Assembly: GCF_016583795.1 (NCBI RefSeq)
Contig: NZ_NRRS01000004.1
Location: 1 to 64,000, forward strand
DNA length: 64,000 bases
Reading direction: 5' to 3'
Source: Rhabdochromatium marinum
GTDB taxonomy: Bacteria; Pseudomonadota; Gammaproteobacteria; Chromatiales; Chromatiaceae
Positions 1-12,546 of the stretch are shown here, piece by piece; positions within the stretch are counted from its first letter, which is position 1, and every line of letters starts with the position of its first letter. The notes below the pieces were generated by a model. That model worked only from the letters and a program-made list of their open reading frames with translations. It was not told where the DNA came from and did not search any database. Both the position numbers and the translations under genes were made by a program.

Positions 1-427
1 GCAGGTCTTCGCAGACGGCGTTGACGTTCATCTGGGAATACTTGTGCGAGAGCTGCTGGGCGAACAGCGGGGTGGCCTGGCGAATGAGGCGTGCGCTGGC
101 TTCCAGGGGGCAGTAGATACGACCGCCTTGGGAGGTTTGGTAGACGTTGCGCTCCACTTCAATGGCCCCATAGGGGGTTTGGTAGGTCTTCGGTGAGACG
201 CCGCGCTTGGTCCATTTGATCGCGCCCATGGTGATCGGGGAGCCGTCGGTGTCAAAGCGCTTGAGCGTCTCGGCGCTGGCAAGCCTTCCGATGCTGTTGC
301 AGGCGGCTTGGATGCGCGCTTCAGCTTCGAGCATGGTTCCGCTGAGATCGACCGTGACTTGAAAAGTCGCCTGATGACCGTCGATGTTAATGAGTTGCGC
401 TGTTATGGCCAAGCCCTCTTTCTGCAT
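1..427 (-). CDS. ISKra4-family transposase, N-terminal part (runs off left edge)
   Basis: The minus-strand frame opens with ATG at 427 and stays open to the window edge (about 142 residues). It is the N-terminal region of an ISKra4-type transposase. Recognisable stretches are RLASAETLKRFDTDGSPI, YQTPYGAIEVERNVYQ, GGRIYCPLE and QLSHKYSQMN. The catalytic DDE core would lie left of the window. The start is about 30-60 bp from where the neighbouring BCCT reading frame becomes recognisable, so the IS end should lie between about 428 and 484. I could not define the terminal inverted repeat or a target duplication. The family call rests on remembered family sequences. Confidence 0.8.
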   Translation of the reverse strand, partial: MQKEGLAITAQLINIDGHQATFQVTVDLSGTMLEAEARIQAACNSIGRLASAETLKRFDTDGSPITMGAIKWTKRGVSPKTYQTPYGAIEVERNVYQTSQGGRIYCPLEASARLIRQATPLFAQQLSHKYSQMNVNAVCEDL

Positions 428-456
428 TTGGATGATGGGCTAAGCATGGCTCATGA

Positions 457-1605
457 TTGACATCATTGAAAGGCGGCACCCTGGGCATGGCTGCGACCCT
501 GCTGCACTGGAGCCTGCACCCCTGGGCGATGTACGCCATCGTCGCCTTGGCCTTGGCCATTTTCTCCTACAACAAGGGCCTGCCGATGACGGTGCGGTCC
601 ATTTTTTACCCGATTCTGGGGGAACGCGTCTGGGGCTGGCCGGGGCATATCGTCGATATCCTGGCGGTGTTCGCCACCCTGTTTGGACTCGCCACGTCCC
701 TGGGGTTCGGCGCTCAGCAGGCGGCCTCGGGGCTGCACTACCTATTCGGGATCGGTGACGGGGATGTGACCCTGGTGCTGCTGATCACCGGCATCACGGC
801 GGTGGCGCTGGTGTCCATCGTGGCCGGTGTGGACAAGGGCGTGAAACTCCTGTCTGAGGTCAACATGGTCCTGGCATTCCTGCTGCTGATGTTTGTGGTG
901 GTGGTGGGGCCGACCTTGCTGATCTTTACCAGCTTTTTCCAGAATATCGTCAGCTACCTGGGTGAGCTGCCCTTTCTGTCCAACCCCTTCGCGCGCGAGG
1001 ATGTCAACTACAGCCAGGGCTGGACCACCTTCTACTGGGGCTGGTGGATCAGCTGGTCGCCCTTCGTGGGTATGTTCATCGCTCGGGTGAGCCGGGGGCG
1101 CTCGGTGCGGGAGTTCCTGATCTCCGTGCTGCTCATTCCCACCACAGTATCGATCTTCTGGTTTACCGCCTTTGGCACCACGGCCATTGATCAGGTGCGC
1201 AATGGCTTTGATGGCGCGGTCTCGGCAGAGCTGCCGTTACAGCTGTTCATGATGCTGAGTGAGCTGCCGCTGACCGATATCACCTCGTTCATCGGTATCG
1301 TGCTGGTGCTCGTATTCTTCATCACCTCCTCCGATTCCGGTTCCCTAGTGATCGACACCATCGCCGCCGGCGGTAAGATCGATGCGCCTAAGCCGCAGCG
1401 GGTGTTCTGGGGCGTCACTGAGGGGGCTGTCGCCATCGCGCTGCTGTTGGGGGGTGGCTTGGCCGCCCTGCAAGCGGTAGCGGTGTCCGCCGGTCTGCCC
1501 TTCACCCTGCTGCTCCTGGCCGGCTGTTATGCCATCGTCAGGGGGCTGCTGAGCGAGCCTCGGATTGCCAGGCCGATCAAACCGGCTAAGCCGGCGGCTC
1601 GTTGA
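457..1605 (+). pseudogene. BCCT-family (betaine/choline/carnitine) transporter lacking its N-terminus
   Basis: The 382-codon frame encodes the central and C-terminal part of a sodium-coupled compatible-solute transporter of the inner membrane. Family hallmarks are HWSLHPWAMYA near the start, the aromatic stretch FYWGWWISWSPFVGMFIAR and SSDSGSLVID. Full-length members are about 500-550 residues. Here roughly the first 130 residues, covering the first transmembrane helices, are missing, and family similarity begins only about 9 residues after the first possible start. The ISKra4 element immediately upstream explains the loss: it probably inserted into, or recombined with, the gene. The C-terminus is also short and Ala/Pro-rich. 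A functional transporter is unlikely, although the remaining frame is intact. Confidence 0.75.
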
Positions 1606-1635
1606 TGCCAGCGCTTCGCCGTCGCCGTCCAACGC

Positions 1636-2358
1636 CTAGATCCAGAGATCGGAGACCGGCGTGCTGGGCTGAAAATGCCGGGCCATCTGGGCCTGGAACA
1701 GCTCTGCTGTGGCGATAGCATCCACCTTGGCATGATGAGATGAGTAATGGGGCAGACCGTAGCGGGCGCGGCTGGCGGCCAGTCGGATGGAGGGCGGCTG
1801 GAGGCCGAACAGGCGTTTGAGCCCCCACAGGCGGCCACGTCGCTCCCAGCGCGCTTCCAGCGCCATGGTATCGATGACGGGGAACAGGCAACGCTCACCG
1901 CGATTGGCCAGGACGGCGGCCTCAAGGAACGGTCGCTCGATGTTGCGGTAGTGGACCACCACCAGACGGCCGGCGAGCGCGGCCAGCAGCTCGTCGAGGA
2001 TCGCGGTAATGGGGGGCGCGTGCTCTACCTCTGAGTGGGTAATGCGATGGAAGGCGATGGACTCCACCCGTAGCGATCGGGGTGGCTTGACGACCCAGTA
2101 ACGACCCGCCGCTGGGCGGATGACCCGCAGGTCGAAGGGCACCAGGCCAATGCTGACGATGGCGTGCTCGCGGGGATCCAGGCCCGTGGTTTCGAAATCC
2201 AAGGCCACCAGCGGGACATCTCCGATCGGGCCATCCTCTGCTGGCACCCCTGCCGCATAAAAGCGCTTGAGTCCCACAGTCTTGCAAGCCTGCGCCTGGC
2301 GGGCGAAATAGTCTGCCCAACTCGGGGAAGTCAGGCGCTTTTGTATACTTAAGAACAC
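1636..2358 (-). CDS. DnaQ-like 3'-5' exonuclease (DEDDh)
   Basis: This 240-residue protein carries the exonuclease fold of the DNA polymerase III epsilon/RNase T superfamily. ExoI is DFETTGLD (Asp54, Glu56), ExoII is around VVVHYRNIERPFL (about 135-145), and ExoIII is the DEDDh form HHAKVDA (His208, Asp213). The N-terminal 45 residues precede the catalytic domain. It starts at GTG 2358, five bases after the DUF294 gene stop, so the two are almost certainly co-transcribed. The pairing of a small DnaQ-like exonuclease with a DUF294 protein recurs in other Proteobacteria. Its substrate is unknown. It is not the replicative epsilon subunit, because it lacks the usual C-terminal clamp/alpha-binding region. 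Confidence 0.85.
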   Translation of the reverse strand: MFLSIQKRLTSPSWADYFARQAQACKTVGLKRFYAAGVPAEDGPIGDVPLVALDFETTGLDPREHAIVSIGLVPFDLRVIRPAAGRYWVVKPPRSLRVESIAFHRITHSEVEHAPPITAILDELLAALAGRLVVVHYRNIERPFLEAAVLANRGERCLFPVIDTMALEARWERRGRLWGLKRLFGLQPPSIRLAASRARYGLPHYSSHHAKVDAIATAELFQAQMARHFQPSTPVSDLWI

Positions 2359-2363
2359 GGCGG

Positions 2364-4268
2364 TCAGCGGCCCGGGCTGGGGTAGCGGAAGCGCAGGAAG
2401 CTTTGGGCGTTGCTCAGGATCTGAAACGCCTCCTTGAGCGTGTGGCGCTCGATATCCGAGATATGCTCCGGCTGGATGGCGTTGTCCGGCTCATGGTCGT
2501 CCTTGATCTCCTGGGCCTGATGACGCATACGCACGATGGAGAGGAATTCCAGGGTGTAGCTCAATTTGTCGGTTTGTCCGGCGGGCAGGGCCCCGGCCTG
2601 GCTGATCTCATCGAGCCGCTCGAAGCCGTTTTGAGCCCGAGAGCCGACGCCCAAGGCATGGACCCGGATGACGTCGTTCAGGGGGGCGATGCCGCGGCGT
2701 TTGAGATTGATGGCGTTGTTATGCCGTCCGTCCTGCTCTAGCACGAAGGTGCGGAAAAAGCCCAGCGGTGGCGTGCGCCCGAGGGCATTGCGCGCCAGGG
2801 CGGCGAGGAAGCGGGGGCTGGCCTTGGCTCGGGTAGCGATCAGGTCCTGCAATTCCTCCACGAAATGCTCTTCGCCGTGAACCGCTTCCAGGTCAAAGAA
2901 GATGGAGCTGTGCAGCAGCCGCTGTGGATCTGGCTTGGCGATCCAGTTTCGGAAGTACTCTTTCCAGCGCGCGAGCGGCTGACGCCAGCTGTCGTTGGTG
3001 GCCATGATGCCGCCCTTACAGTAGGGGTAGCCACAGGCATTCAGTCCGTCGCTGACCTGTCGGGCCAGCGCCCGGAAGTAATCACCGTGGCGCTTGGGCT
3101 CGAAGGCGTCATGGAGCACCATGGCATGGTCCTGATCCGTGGTGATGGACTGATCGTTGCGCGCCATGGAGCCGTGCACCATGAAGCAGTAGGGCACGGG
3201 AGGCGGCCCCAGCTCGGCCTCGGCCAGCTCCACCAGGCGGCGCATCAGGCTGCGCCCGACGCTCGTCATCGCCCCACCAATCATGCGCGAGTTGGCGCCT
3301 TCATCTACCAACCGCACGAAGGAGGCTCGCACCTCGGGCGTGAGGCGCGCCAGGGCCTTGACCGAGGTGCGGTTGAAGATATTATTGACCAGGTAGACGC
3401 TGTTGTTGGTTTCGTAGCGGACGATGTCCGACAGATACACCACCCCCACGGGCCGACGACGGTGGAGGATCGGCAGTCGCTGAATATTGTTGCGCAGCAT
3501 GGTCAACATTGCCTCGTTGACCGACTCGCTGGACTGGATGGCGATGAGCCAGCCGTGGCTGATGCTGGAAAGCGGGGTCTGGGCCGAGACGCCCTCGGCG
3601 ACGATACGCTGGCGCAGATCCTTGTCGGTAATCATCCCCGTGAGCAGCCACTGCCGCCCCTCGGCGTCCGTAAACACGCGGTCCGAATCTTCCTCGTTGC
3701 CAGGTCTGATCAGCAGCACCGAAGAGACATCGTGCTCAGTCATCAGACGCGCCGCTTCCTGCACGGTGGCGGACTCCTCGATCATCACCGGCAGGCGGGA
3801 GATCAGTCGACGCACCGGTGTGGCAATCATGTCGTTGTTGCGCTGGCTCTGCTCCACCGTGCTCTTGAGCCGCGACGAGCCAAACAGCTCGACGAAATCA
3901 GCGAATTCCTCGTCTGCGGCGCACAGGCGGTCGAAAACGGACTTCGCGATCCGATAGATCAGCGTGTCCTCGATGGCCTGCACCGGGTAGCGCACCTGGC
4001 GGTTGCGCAGCAGGTCGAGCTGCCCGAAGATGTCGCCCTCGCCGAGACGGTTGGAGAGCTGACCGTTGTGGCGGTACACCTCCACCGCGCCGCTGCGGAT
4101 GTAGGAGAGTGCCTGCACCGGGCCGTCGCGTTTGGCGATGGTGGTGCCGGCCTTGAAATAGGCGATTTCCACCGCGCCGGCCACCTCGTCGAGGCGCTCG
4201 TCGCTCAGCCCGTCGAAGGGCGGGTGGCGGCTGATGTGATCGCGAAACTCTCGGATTTCTGCTTCCAT
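2364..4268 (-). CDS. cNMP-binding / CBS / DUF294 nucleotidyltransferase-like regulatory protein
   Basis: This 634-residue cytoplasmic protein has four parts. A cyclic-nucleotide-binding fold covers about residues 15-130. A tandem CBS pair spans about 150-290; CBS domains usually bind adenine nucleotides. A DUF294 putative nucleotidyltransferase core has HGSMARNDQS around residue 364, followed by an Asp-rich TTDQDH segment that resembles the GS...DxD site of GlnD/GlnE enzymes. A DUF294_C helical region follows to the end. The ATG at 4268 is the first residue of the conserved N-terminus. It is the upstream member of a pair with the exonuclease. A role as a nucleotide-sensing regulator is inferred from its domains; the target is unknown. 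Confidence 0.85.
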   Translation of the reverse strand: MEAEIREFRDHISRHPPFDGLSDERLDEVAGAVEIAYFKAGTTIAKRDGPVQALSYIRSGAVEVYRHNGQLSNRLGEGDIFGQLDLLRNRQVRYPVQAIEDTLIYRIAKSVFDRLCAADEEFADFVELFGSSRLKSTVEQSQRNNDMIATPVRRLISRLPVMIEESATVQEAARLMTEHDVSSVLLIRPGNEEDSDRVFTDAEGRQWLLTGMITDKDLRQRIVAEGVSAQTPLSSISHGWLIAIQSSESVNEAMLTMLRNNIQRLPILHRRRPVGVVYLSDIVRYETNNSVYLVNNIFNRTSVKALARLTPEVRASFVRLVDEGANSRMIGGAMTSVGRSLMRRLVELAEAELGPPPVPYCFMVHGSMARNDQSITTDQDHAMVLHDAFEPKRHGDYFRALARQVSDGLNACGYPYCKGGIMATNDSWRQPLARWKEYFRNWIAKPDPQRLLHSSIFFDLEAVHGEEHFVEELQDLIATRAKASPRFLAALARNALGRTPPLGFFRTFVLEQDGRHNNAINLKRRGIAPLNDVIRVHALGVGSRAQNGFERLDEISQAGALPAGQTDKLSYTLEFLSIVRMRHQAQEIKDDHEPDNAIQPEHISDIERHTLKEAFQILSNAQSFLRFRYPSPGR

Positions 4269-4373
4269 GGTATTCCCGCGTTCTGGAGCTGCTGCTGCGT
4301 TACCGGCGGATGTAATCTATGCTGCCACCGGTCGATGTTGCTGAGACGACTCCGTCCATAGGTCGTATTCATT

Positions 4374-4781
4374 ATGCGCCAGTACCTCCGTCATCCCTCG
4401 GATATCCCCATTCTCTACCGCCTTGGGGATTTAGTGGCCGACCGTAACGACTATCTCCGCAATATTGGCTACGGTGGTCTCTGCTTTCGTTCCCACAGCG
4501 CCGTTTCAATTGGCACCAAGATCTATATCGAGATCCCCATTGTACAGCCGGAATTCAAGGCCGATGGCATCGTTGCCTGGTGTCGCGCACAAGAACACGA
4601 GTACGAAGTTGGGGTTCGTTTCAGTGGTGTTGAGGCAGAGTATGGGGTACGCATGGTCGAGCAAGTGTGCCAAATCGAACACTATAGCCGCCATGTCCGC
4701 GAAACTGAAGGACGTGAACTCACCAGTGAAGAGGCGGCTGTTGAGTGGATCGACAAATATGCGGCCGGCTTTCCGGGGTAA
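4374..4781 (+). CDS. PilZ-domain protein
   Basis: This 135-residue single-domain PilZ protein is a candidate cyclic-di-GMP receptor. The N-terminal RxxxR motif is present as RQYLR (Arg2, Arg6). The second motif, usually (D/N)xSxxG, reads NIGYGG, so its serine is replaced by glycine and binding could be weakened. The later beta-barrel segments (ADGIVAWCRAQ, YEVGVRFSGV) fit the fold. It is transcribed divergently from the DUF294 gene across a 105-bp gap and convergently with btuD. Flagellar genes lie 25 kb away, so a motility link is only conceivable. Confidence 0.85.
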   Translation: MRQYLRHPSDIPILYRLGDLVADRNDYLRNIGYGGLCFRSHSAVSIGTKIYIEIPIVQPEFKADGIVAWCRAQEHEYEVGVRFSGVEAEYGVRMVEQVCQIEHYSRHVRETEGRELTSEEAAVEWIDKYAAGFPG

Positions 4782-4794
4782 CACCATTCGGATA

Positions 4795-4822
4795 GCTTCC
4801 GACTTCCGACTTCCGGCTTCCG
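4795..4822. repeat. Four tandem 7-bp CTTCCG-type units
   Basis: Four consecutive heptamers, GCTTCCG, ACTTCCG, ACTTCCG and GCTTCCG, fill the short space between the convergent stops of the PilZ gene and btuD. Their function is unknown. They may be slippage-derived spacer DNA. Confidence 0.8.
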
Positions 4823-4824
4823 AA

Positions 4825-5658
4825 TCAACCGGCTGGATCGCTCAGTGCCCAGGGGAGCACATAGCTTTGCCCATCCTGGTGACCGGTGAGCGCACGGATG
4901 CCGTAGATCCGCTGTAAGTGCTCCGGGTTGAGCACCGTTTCCGGGCGACCCAGGGCCTGGCATTCGCCTTGATGCAGCAACAGCAGGCGATCACAAAAGC
5001 GGCTGGCCAGGGTGAGATCATGCATAACCACGATGGCGGCGCGGCCTGGTTCGGGCGTGGTTGGATGGCAATAGGCGCGCAGATAGTGCATGACTTTGAG
5101 CTGATGCAGGGGATCGAGGGCGGCTACCGGCTCATCGGCCAGCAGCAGCGGGGCTTCCACCGCCAGGGCGCGAGCCAAACGGGCGCGAGCGCGTTCACCG
5201 CCGGAGAGTTCGGTCACACGCCGGTTGCGCAATGGCCAGAGGTCGGTAGTGCGCAGGGCGCGCTCAATGGCCTGATGGTCTGCGTGACTCGGTGCTCTGG
5301 CGCCGGACCAGCTGCTCAGCCAGGTGCCACCGTGCCAGACGTTCTGATACGGATGGCGCCCAAGTGCGACCAGGTCGGTCAGGGTCATTGGCCATTGAAT
5401 GCGATCCTCCTGGCTGAGGTAAGCCAGGCGGCGTGCGCGCACTTGGGCTGTACACTTCAGGGGATCTTCGCCCAGCAGACGCAGCTGGCCGGTGTACGGC
5501 AGGCTTTGCACCAGCGCCTTGAGCAGGGTGCTTTTGCCGGCGCCATTGGGTCCGATCAGTCCCAGTAGTTCACCGGCGGCGAGGCGCAGGGAGACTCCCC
5601 GCACTCGGGGGCGCCCGCCAAGCTGGACTGTAAGGCCTTCGACTTCAAGCAGAGTCAT
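4825..5658 (-). CDS. btuD: ABC transporter ATP-binding protein, probable cobalamin importer BtuD
   Basis: This 277-residue cytoplasmic ATPase has Walker A GPNGAGKST at 36-44, signature LSGGE at 151-155, Walker B LLLADEP at 171-177 and an H-loop VVMHDL. It belongs to the FecCD-partner subfamily (iron-siderophore/heme/B12). The reading frame stays open further upstream, but ATG 5658 is chosen because it overlaps the permease stop as ATGA and begins the conserved beta strand (TLLEVEGLTVQL). The B12 assignment is inferred from position at the end of the metH-btuF-btuC-btuD chain. A siderophore or heme substrate cannot be excluded from the ATPase alone. Confidence 0.8.
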   Translation of the reverse strand: MTLLEVEGLTVQLGGRPRVRGVSLRLAAGELLGLIGPNGAGKSTLLKALVQSLPYTGQLRLLGEDPLKCTAQVRARRLAYLSQEDRIQWPMTLTDLVALGRHPYQNVWHGGTWLSSWSGARAPSHADHQAIERALRTTDLWPLRNRRVTELSGGERARARLARALAVEAPLLLADEPVAALDPLHQLKVMHYLRAYCHPTTPEPGRAAIVVMHDLTLASRFCDRLLLLHQGECQALGRPETVLNPEHLQRIYGIRALTGHQDGQSYVLPWALSDPAG

Positions 5659-6689
5659 GGTAAATCCTGCCGGGCGCGCCACACCAGCATCAGGAAGAAA
5701 GGCGCGCCAATCAGCGCCGTGACCACCCCGAGCTTGAGTTCCTGGGCGGCGGGCAGAGCGAGATCCAGCAGGCGCAGGCTCATATCGGCAATCAAAACGA
5801 GTACCGCGCCTCCCAAGGCACTGGCCAGAATCAAGGGGCCCGGGCGATAACCAACGGCGGGGCGCAGCACATGGGGCGCCACCAGTCCGACAAAGCCAAT
5901 GGCGCCAGTGATGGCGACTGTGGCGCCGACGCAGAGGGCGGAGCCGGTAATAATCAACCCGCGCAGTCGTCCGAGCGAGACCCCCAGGCTGGCGGCTTCG
6001 GCCTCGCCCAGTGCCAGCACTTCCAGCGTTGGCCCGCAGCTCAGCAGCAGTGCCAGCCCCAAGAGTACGAAGGGCAGGCACAGCAGCACGTCATCGAAAC
6101 TGCGATCACTGATGGAGCCGAGCAGCCACAGCACCATGTCCTGCACCGCTGTGGGGTTGGGGGCCAGATTGAGTGCCAGCGAAGTTAGGGCGCCAGCCCA
6201 GGCGGACAAGGCGATGCCGGCCAGAATCAAGGTGAGATTTGACGAGCCGGCGCGGGTCAACGCATAGAGCGCCAGAGTGGCGAGCAGAGCGACGCTCATG
6301 GCGGCAGCGGGCACCAGCCACAGACTGATGGCGGTAGCACCAAAATAAATGGCCAGCACTGCTCCGAGTGCCGCGCTGGCGGAAATACCGAGCAGGCCCG
6401 GCTCGGCCAGCGGATTGCGCAACAGCCCCTGCAGGGCGGCGCCGGAGGCCCCCAGCGACAGGCCCAGCAGCCAGGCCAACAGCACTCGGGGCAGGCGAAT
6501 CTGCTGCACGATCAGCCGCTGTTCCTCGGTGCCGAGGCCAAAGAGACCGGCCACCACCTCGGTCGGGGACAAAGGCGCATAACCGATGGTGAGCGATGCC
6601 AGGCTCAGGCCTACTAGCAGGAGCAAAAGAAGGGCGGGCACCGCAGCGAGCACCGGACTTTGCGCGAACAGAACGCGAGAATCACTCAT
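5655..6689 (-). CDS. btuC: FecCD-family ABC permease, probable cobalamin importer BtuC
   Basis: This 344-residue inner-membrane permease has about ten hydrophobic segments and FecCD hallmarks: RLPRVLLAWLLGLSLGASGAA, GLLRNPLAEPGLLGISASAA, and GFVGLVAPHVLR toward the C-terminus. ATG 6689 overlaps the btuF stop by 8 bases, so translational coupling is likely. The longer upstream extension of the frame is rejected because it reads through btuF in another frame. It should form the channel for the substrate delivered by the downstream-transcribed partner ATPase and the upstream binding protein. Confidence 0.85.
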   Translation of the reverse strand: MSDSRVLFAQSPVLAAVPALLLLLLVGLSLASLTIGYAPLSPTEVVAGLFGLGTEEQRLIVQQIRLPRVLLAWLLGLSLGASGAALQGLLRNPLAEPGLLGISASAALGAVLAIYFGATAISLWLVPAAAMSVALLATLALYALTRAGSSNLTLILAGIALSAWAGALTSLALNLAPNPTAVQDMVLWLLGSISDRSFDDVLLCLPFVLLGLALLLSCGPTLEVLALGEAEAASLGVSLGRLRGLIITGSALCVGATVAITGAIGFVGLVAPHVLRPAVGYRPGPLILASALGGAVLVLIADMSLRLLDLALPAAQELKLGVVTALIGAPFFLMLVWRARQDLP

Positions 6690-7609
6690 GATCCGTTGTT
6701 TTGGGGACGATAGCGGCCGTAATGATCTCAGCCGCCTTGAGCAACTCAAGACCGCCACAACCCCAGCCGTTGGCGGGCAGGCCGATGCTGGGAGTCTTAT
6801 TGAGCAGATCGCGCAGCAACGGATGGCGGGCGACGCCGGAGGCCTGGATGGGTTGATCTCGATCGAAATAGCCGAGTAGGAAAAGCTCGGGTGGCGCCAG
6901 GATGAGACGTTCGAGCGGGAATTGGCCCCAGCTGCGGACGCCTTGCTCGCTGGCGAGATTGATCAAACCCAGGCGCTGGATGAGGTCATCGACATAGGTG
7001 CCGGCGCCAGCTGTGCCGCCGTTTGGGCGCAGGTACAGGGCGCGCTGGCGTTTTGGCTGTGTGGCTGTGGCTTTGTCTGCCGGTCTGTCCTGACGCTGCT
7101 GGGAAGCCGATAGCAGCGAAGCCATCACTGTCATGCGCGCATCCGCAGCGGCGGTGACTTGGCGGGCTCGGTCTGCGCGGCCGATACGCGCGCCGAGTTC
7201 ACGCGCGCTCTTGAGCGCATCCTCCCAGTCGCCGGGATAGGGCATCTCGACGATCTCGATCCCCTGACGTGCAAGCAGTTTGGCGTGACGCCGTCCGCTC
7301 CAGCCAGCGTAGGCCAGCACTAAATCCGGCTTGAGTGCCAGCAATTCCTCAATGCTGCTGCGGTGGTTGGGATAACTCCGCGCCTGAGCCGCAAGCTCGG
7401 TTTGCTCCAACCCTCTACTCTGGCGTGACAGGGCCAACACCTGCTCTGGCGCGGCCAAACGCAGCACCAGCAGATCAGCGCAGAGGTTGGTGCTGACCAG
7501 GGTTGGCAAGCTGCGAGCCGATTGGGCACTTGCCGCTGTTGTAAGCAGGCAAGTGGTGAGTAATGCAAAGGCTGCTGCAATACAGTATTTCAGCGCAGTC
7601 TGTGCGAAC

Positions 7610-7620
<11 letters not shown>
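6682..7620 (-). CDS. btuF: Periplasmic ABC substrate-binding protein, probable BtuF
   Basis: This 312-residue protein has a Sec signal peptide (hydrophobic stretch about residues 10-30, ending ASAQ) and a helical-backbone TroA/BtuF-type binding fold. Segments such as [29 protein letters not shown] and [15 protein letters not shown] are typical of the family. The ATG at 7620 lies inside the last codons of metH (11-bp overlap). The direct fusion of this importer to the B12-dependent methionine synthase gene is the main argument for cobalamin as substrate. A Lys/Gln-rich insertion of about 20 residues separates the two lobes. Confidence 0.8.
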
Positions 7621-11380
<3,760 letters not shown>

Positions 11381-11733
11381 AAGCTCTCTCGCCCTGAGCC
11401 GGCGGCCAGGGACGTTATTTGAGTTTCTGTGCGAGTCGCTGTGCGCCCCTTTTGAGGCTGGGGCGCAACAGGAGTGTTTTGATGGTGACATCGACCGGAG
11501 CCGACGTGCAGGGATCCAGGATCCGGTGGTTCGATTAGAGGACTAGCTTAACATGATCCGGGGGAAAGTCCCGATGGGCGGGTACATGGGCGGTTGAATG
11601 TTGGTGGATTGGTGCCGCTGGTTGGGCCAGTGTGAAGATCCGCTTGCTATTTTGCATGGACAGTCGCCAATTGCTTGACGTATAAGTCGCCATTGACGAC
11701 TTGGGAATGCAACAAGGAGTGCACTGAATAACT
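11381..11733. other. Intergenic region between metH and the TetR gene, with metH leader hairpin
   Basis: This 353-bp divergent intergenic region holds no convincing gene. In the metH leader an 8-bp perfect inverted repeat (TGCGCCCC at 11442-11449, GGGGCGCA at 11460-11467, 10-nt loop) would form a stable RNA hairpin about 60 nt before the metH start. I could not match it to a cobalamin, SAM or SAH riboswitch. A second inverted repeat just before the TetR gene is listed separately. Confidence 0.6.
11684..11702. promoter_or_regulatory. Inverted repeat upstream of the TetR gene, possible operator
   Basis: AAGTCG and CGACTT form perfect 6-bp arms around a 7-bp spacer, ending 31 bp before the TetR start codon. 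TetR proteins commonly repress themselves through such dyads, so this is a candidate autoregulatory site. That role is inference only. Confidence 0.35.
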
Positions 11734-12546
11734 GTGAACAAAGATCAACCCGTGGTGGCACAGGGCGTTAAGCCGTCTCGTCCTCGCCAGACGCAAGCTG
11801 TTGTGGAAATGGCGCAGCCTGATGCTAGGGTTCGGCAGCCGGCAAGTGCAAATCAGGGGACCGGCCCCTTCAAGAATGCGGCCAAGCGCGAGGCGATTAT
11901 TGATGCGGCCGTGCCGCTGTTTATGCGTCAGGGTGTGCAACGCACCAGTCTGGAACAGATCGCTCGCGCGGCTGGGGTCGCCAAACAGACCATTTATTCT
12001 CATTTTGATAATAAGGACGCGCTTTTCGCGGCAGGTTTTCCGCGTGTTTTTGCGCGTCACGGCTTCGATCTGGAGCAGATTACCGCTGGTCAGGATGCGG
12101 CCGAAATTCTGCGGCGTCTGCTGCGCGGCTACCTGGCGGTGGTGTTGGATCCACAGGTCATTGCCATCAATCGTGTTGTGATGGCTGAAGCCGAGCAGTA
12201 TCCAGACGTTGCCAAGCGTTGTTGGCAGAGCGGCCCGGCCCGCAGTCGCAAGCTGTTCATTGCCGTTGTCGCCCACTTGTCCGACCAAGGCCTGCTGCAA
12301 ATCGATGATGTCGAGCAGGCTGGCGCCGAGCTGCGGGTGCTGGCGGCGACTGAGTTTCGCGAACAGCTGCTTTTCAAGGTGATTGATGCGGTGCCCGAGG
12401 TGGAGTTGACCGCCCACCTCGAACACCTGATCGTTGGTTTTCTCGACAAATACAGACCGCAAACACACACGAGCGTTCTGAGTCCGGATGATGCCCCCCC
12501 TGAAACTCGAAGAAGTTCAGAGCGGCGCGTTTTGGATCGAGATTAA
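11734..12546 (+). CDS. TetR/AcrR-family transcriptional regulator
   Basis: This 270-residue predicted repressor has a helix-turn-helix at about residues 50-95 (REAIIDAAVPLFMRQGV, TSLEQIARAAGVAKQTIYSHF, NKDALFAA), followed by an AefR-like ligand/dimer domain. The first 45 residues are low-complexity and probably disordered. The GTG at 11734 follows an AGGAG 14 bases upstream, which is long; an ATG at 11809 is an alternative that loses only the disordered tail. It is divergent from metH, so metH regulation is possible but unproven. Its 3' end overlaps the converging degenerate gene by 30 bp. Confidence 0.88.
   Translation: MNKDQPVVAQGVKPSRPRQTQAVVEMAQPDARVRQPASANQGTGPFKNAAKREAIIDAAVPLFMRQGVQRTSLEQIARAAGVAKQTIYSHFDNKDALFAAGFPRVFARHGFDLEQITAGQDAAEILRRLLRGYLAVVLDPQVIAINRVVMAEAEQYPDVAKRCWQSGPARSRKLFIAVVAHLSDQGLLQIDDVEQAGAELRVLAATEFREQLLFKVIDAVPEVELTAHLEHLIVGFLDKYRPQTHTSVLSPDDAPPETRRSSERRVLDRD

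Noticed and set aside
2865-4361. 498-codon plus-strand frame opposite the DUF294 gene
   Set aside because: It is His/Val/Asp-rich, has no domain, and is fully antisense to a well-supported gene.
4825-6081. 418-codon version of the BtuD frame
   Set aside because: The extra N-terminal 141 codons read out of frame through btuC. The ATGA-linked start at 5658 gives a normal ATPase.
11381-11540. Cobalamin, SAM or SAH riboswitch before metH
   Set aside because: I could not find the B12 box or the SAH-riboswitch core pattern; only a simple hairpin is visible.
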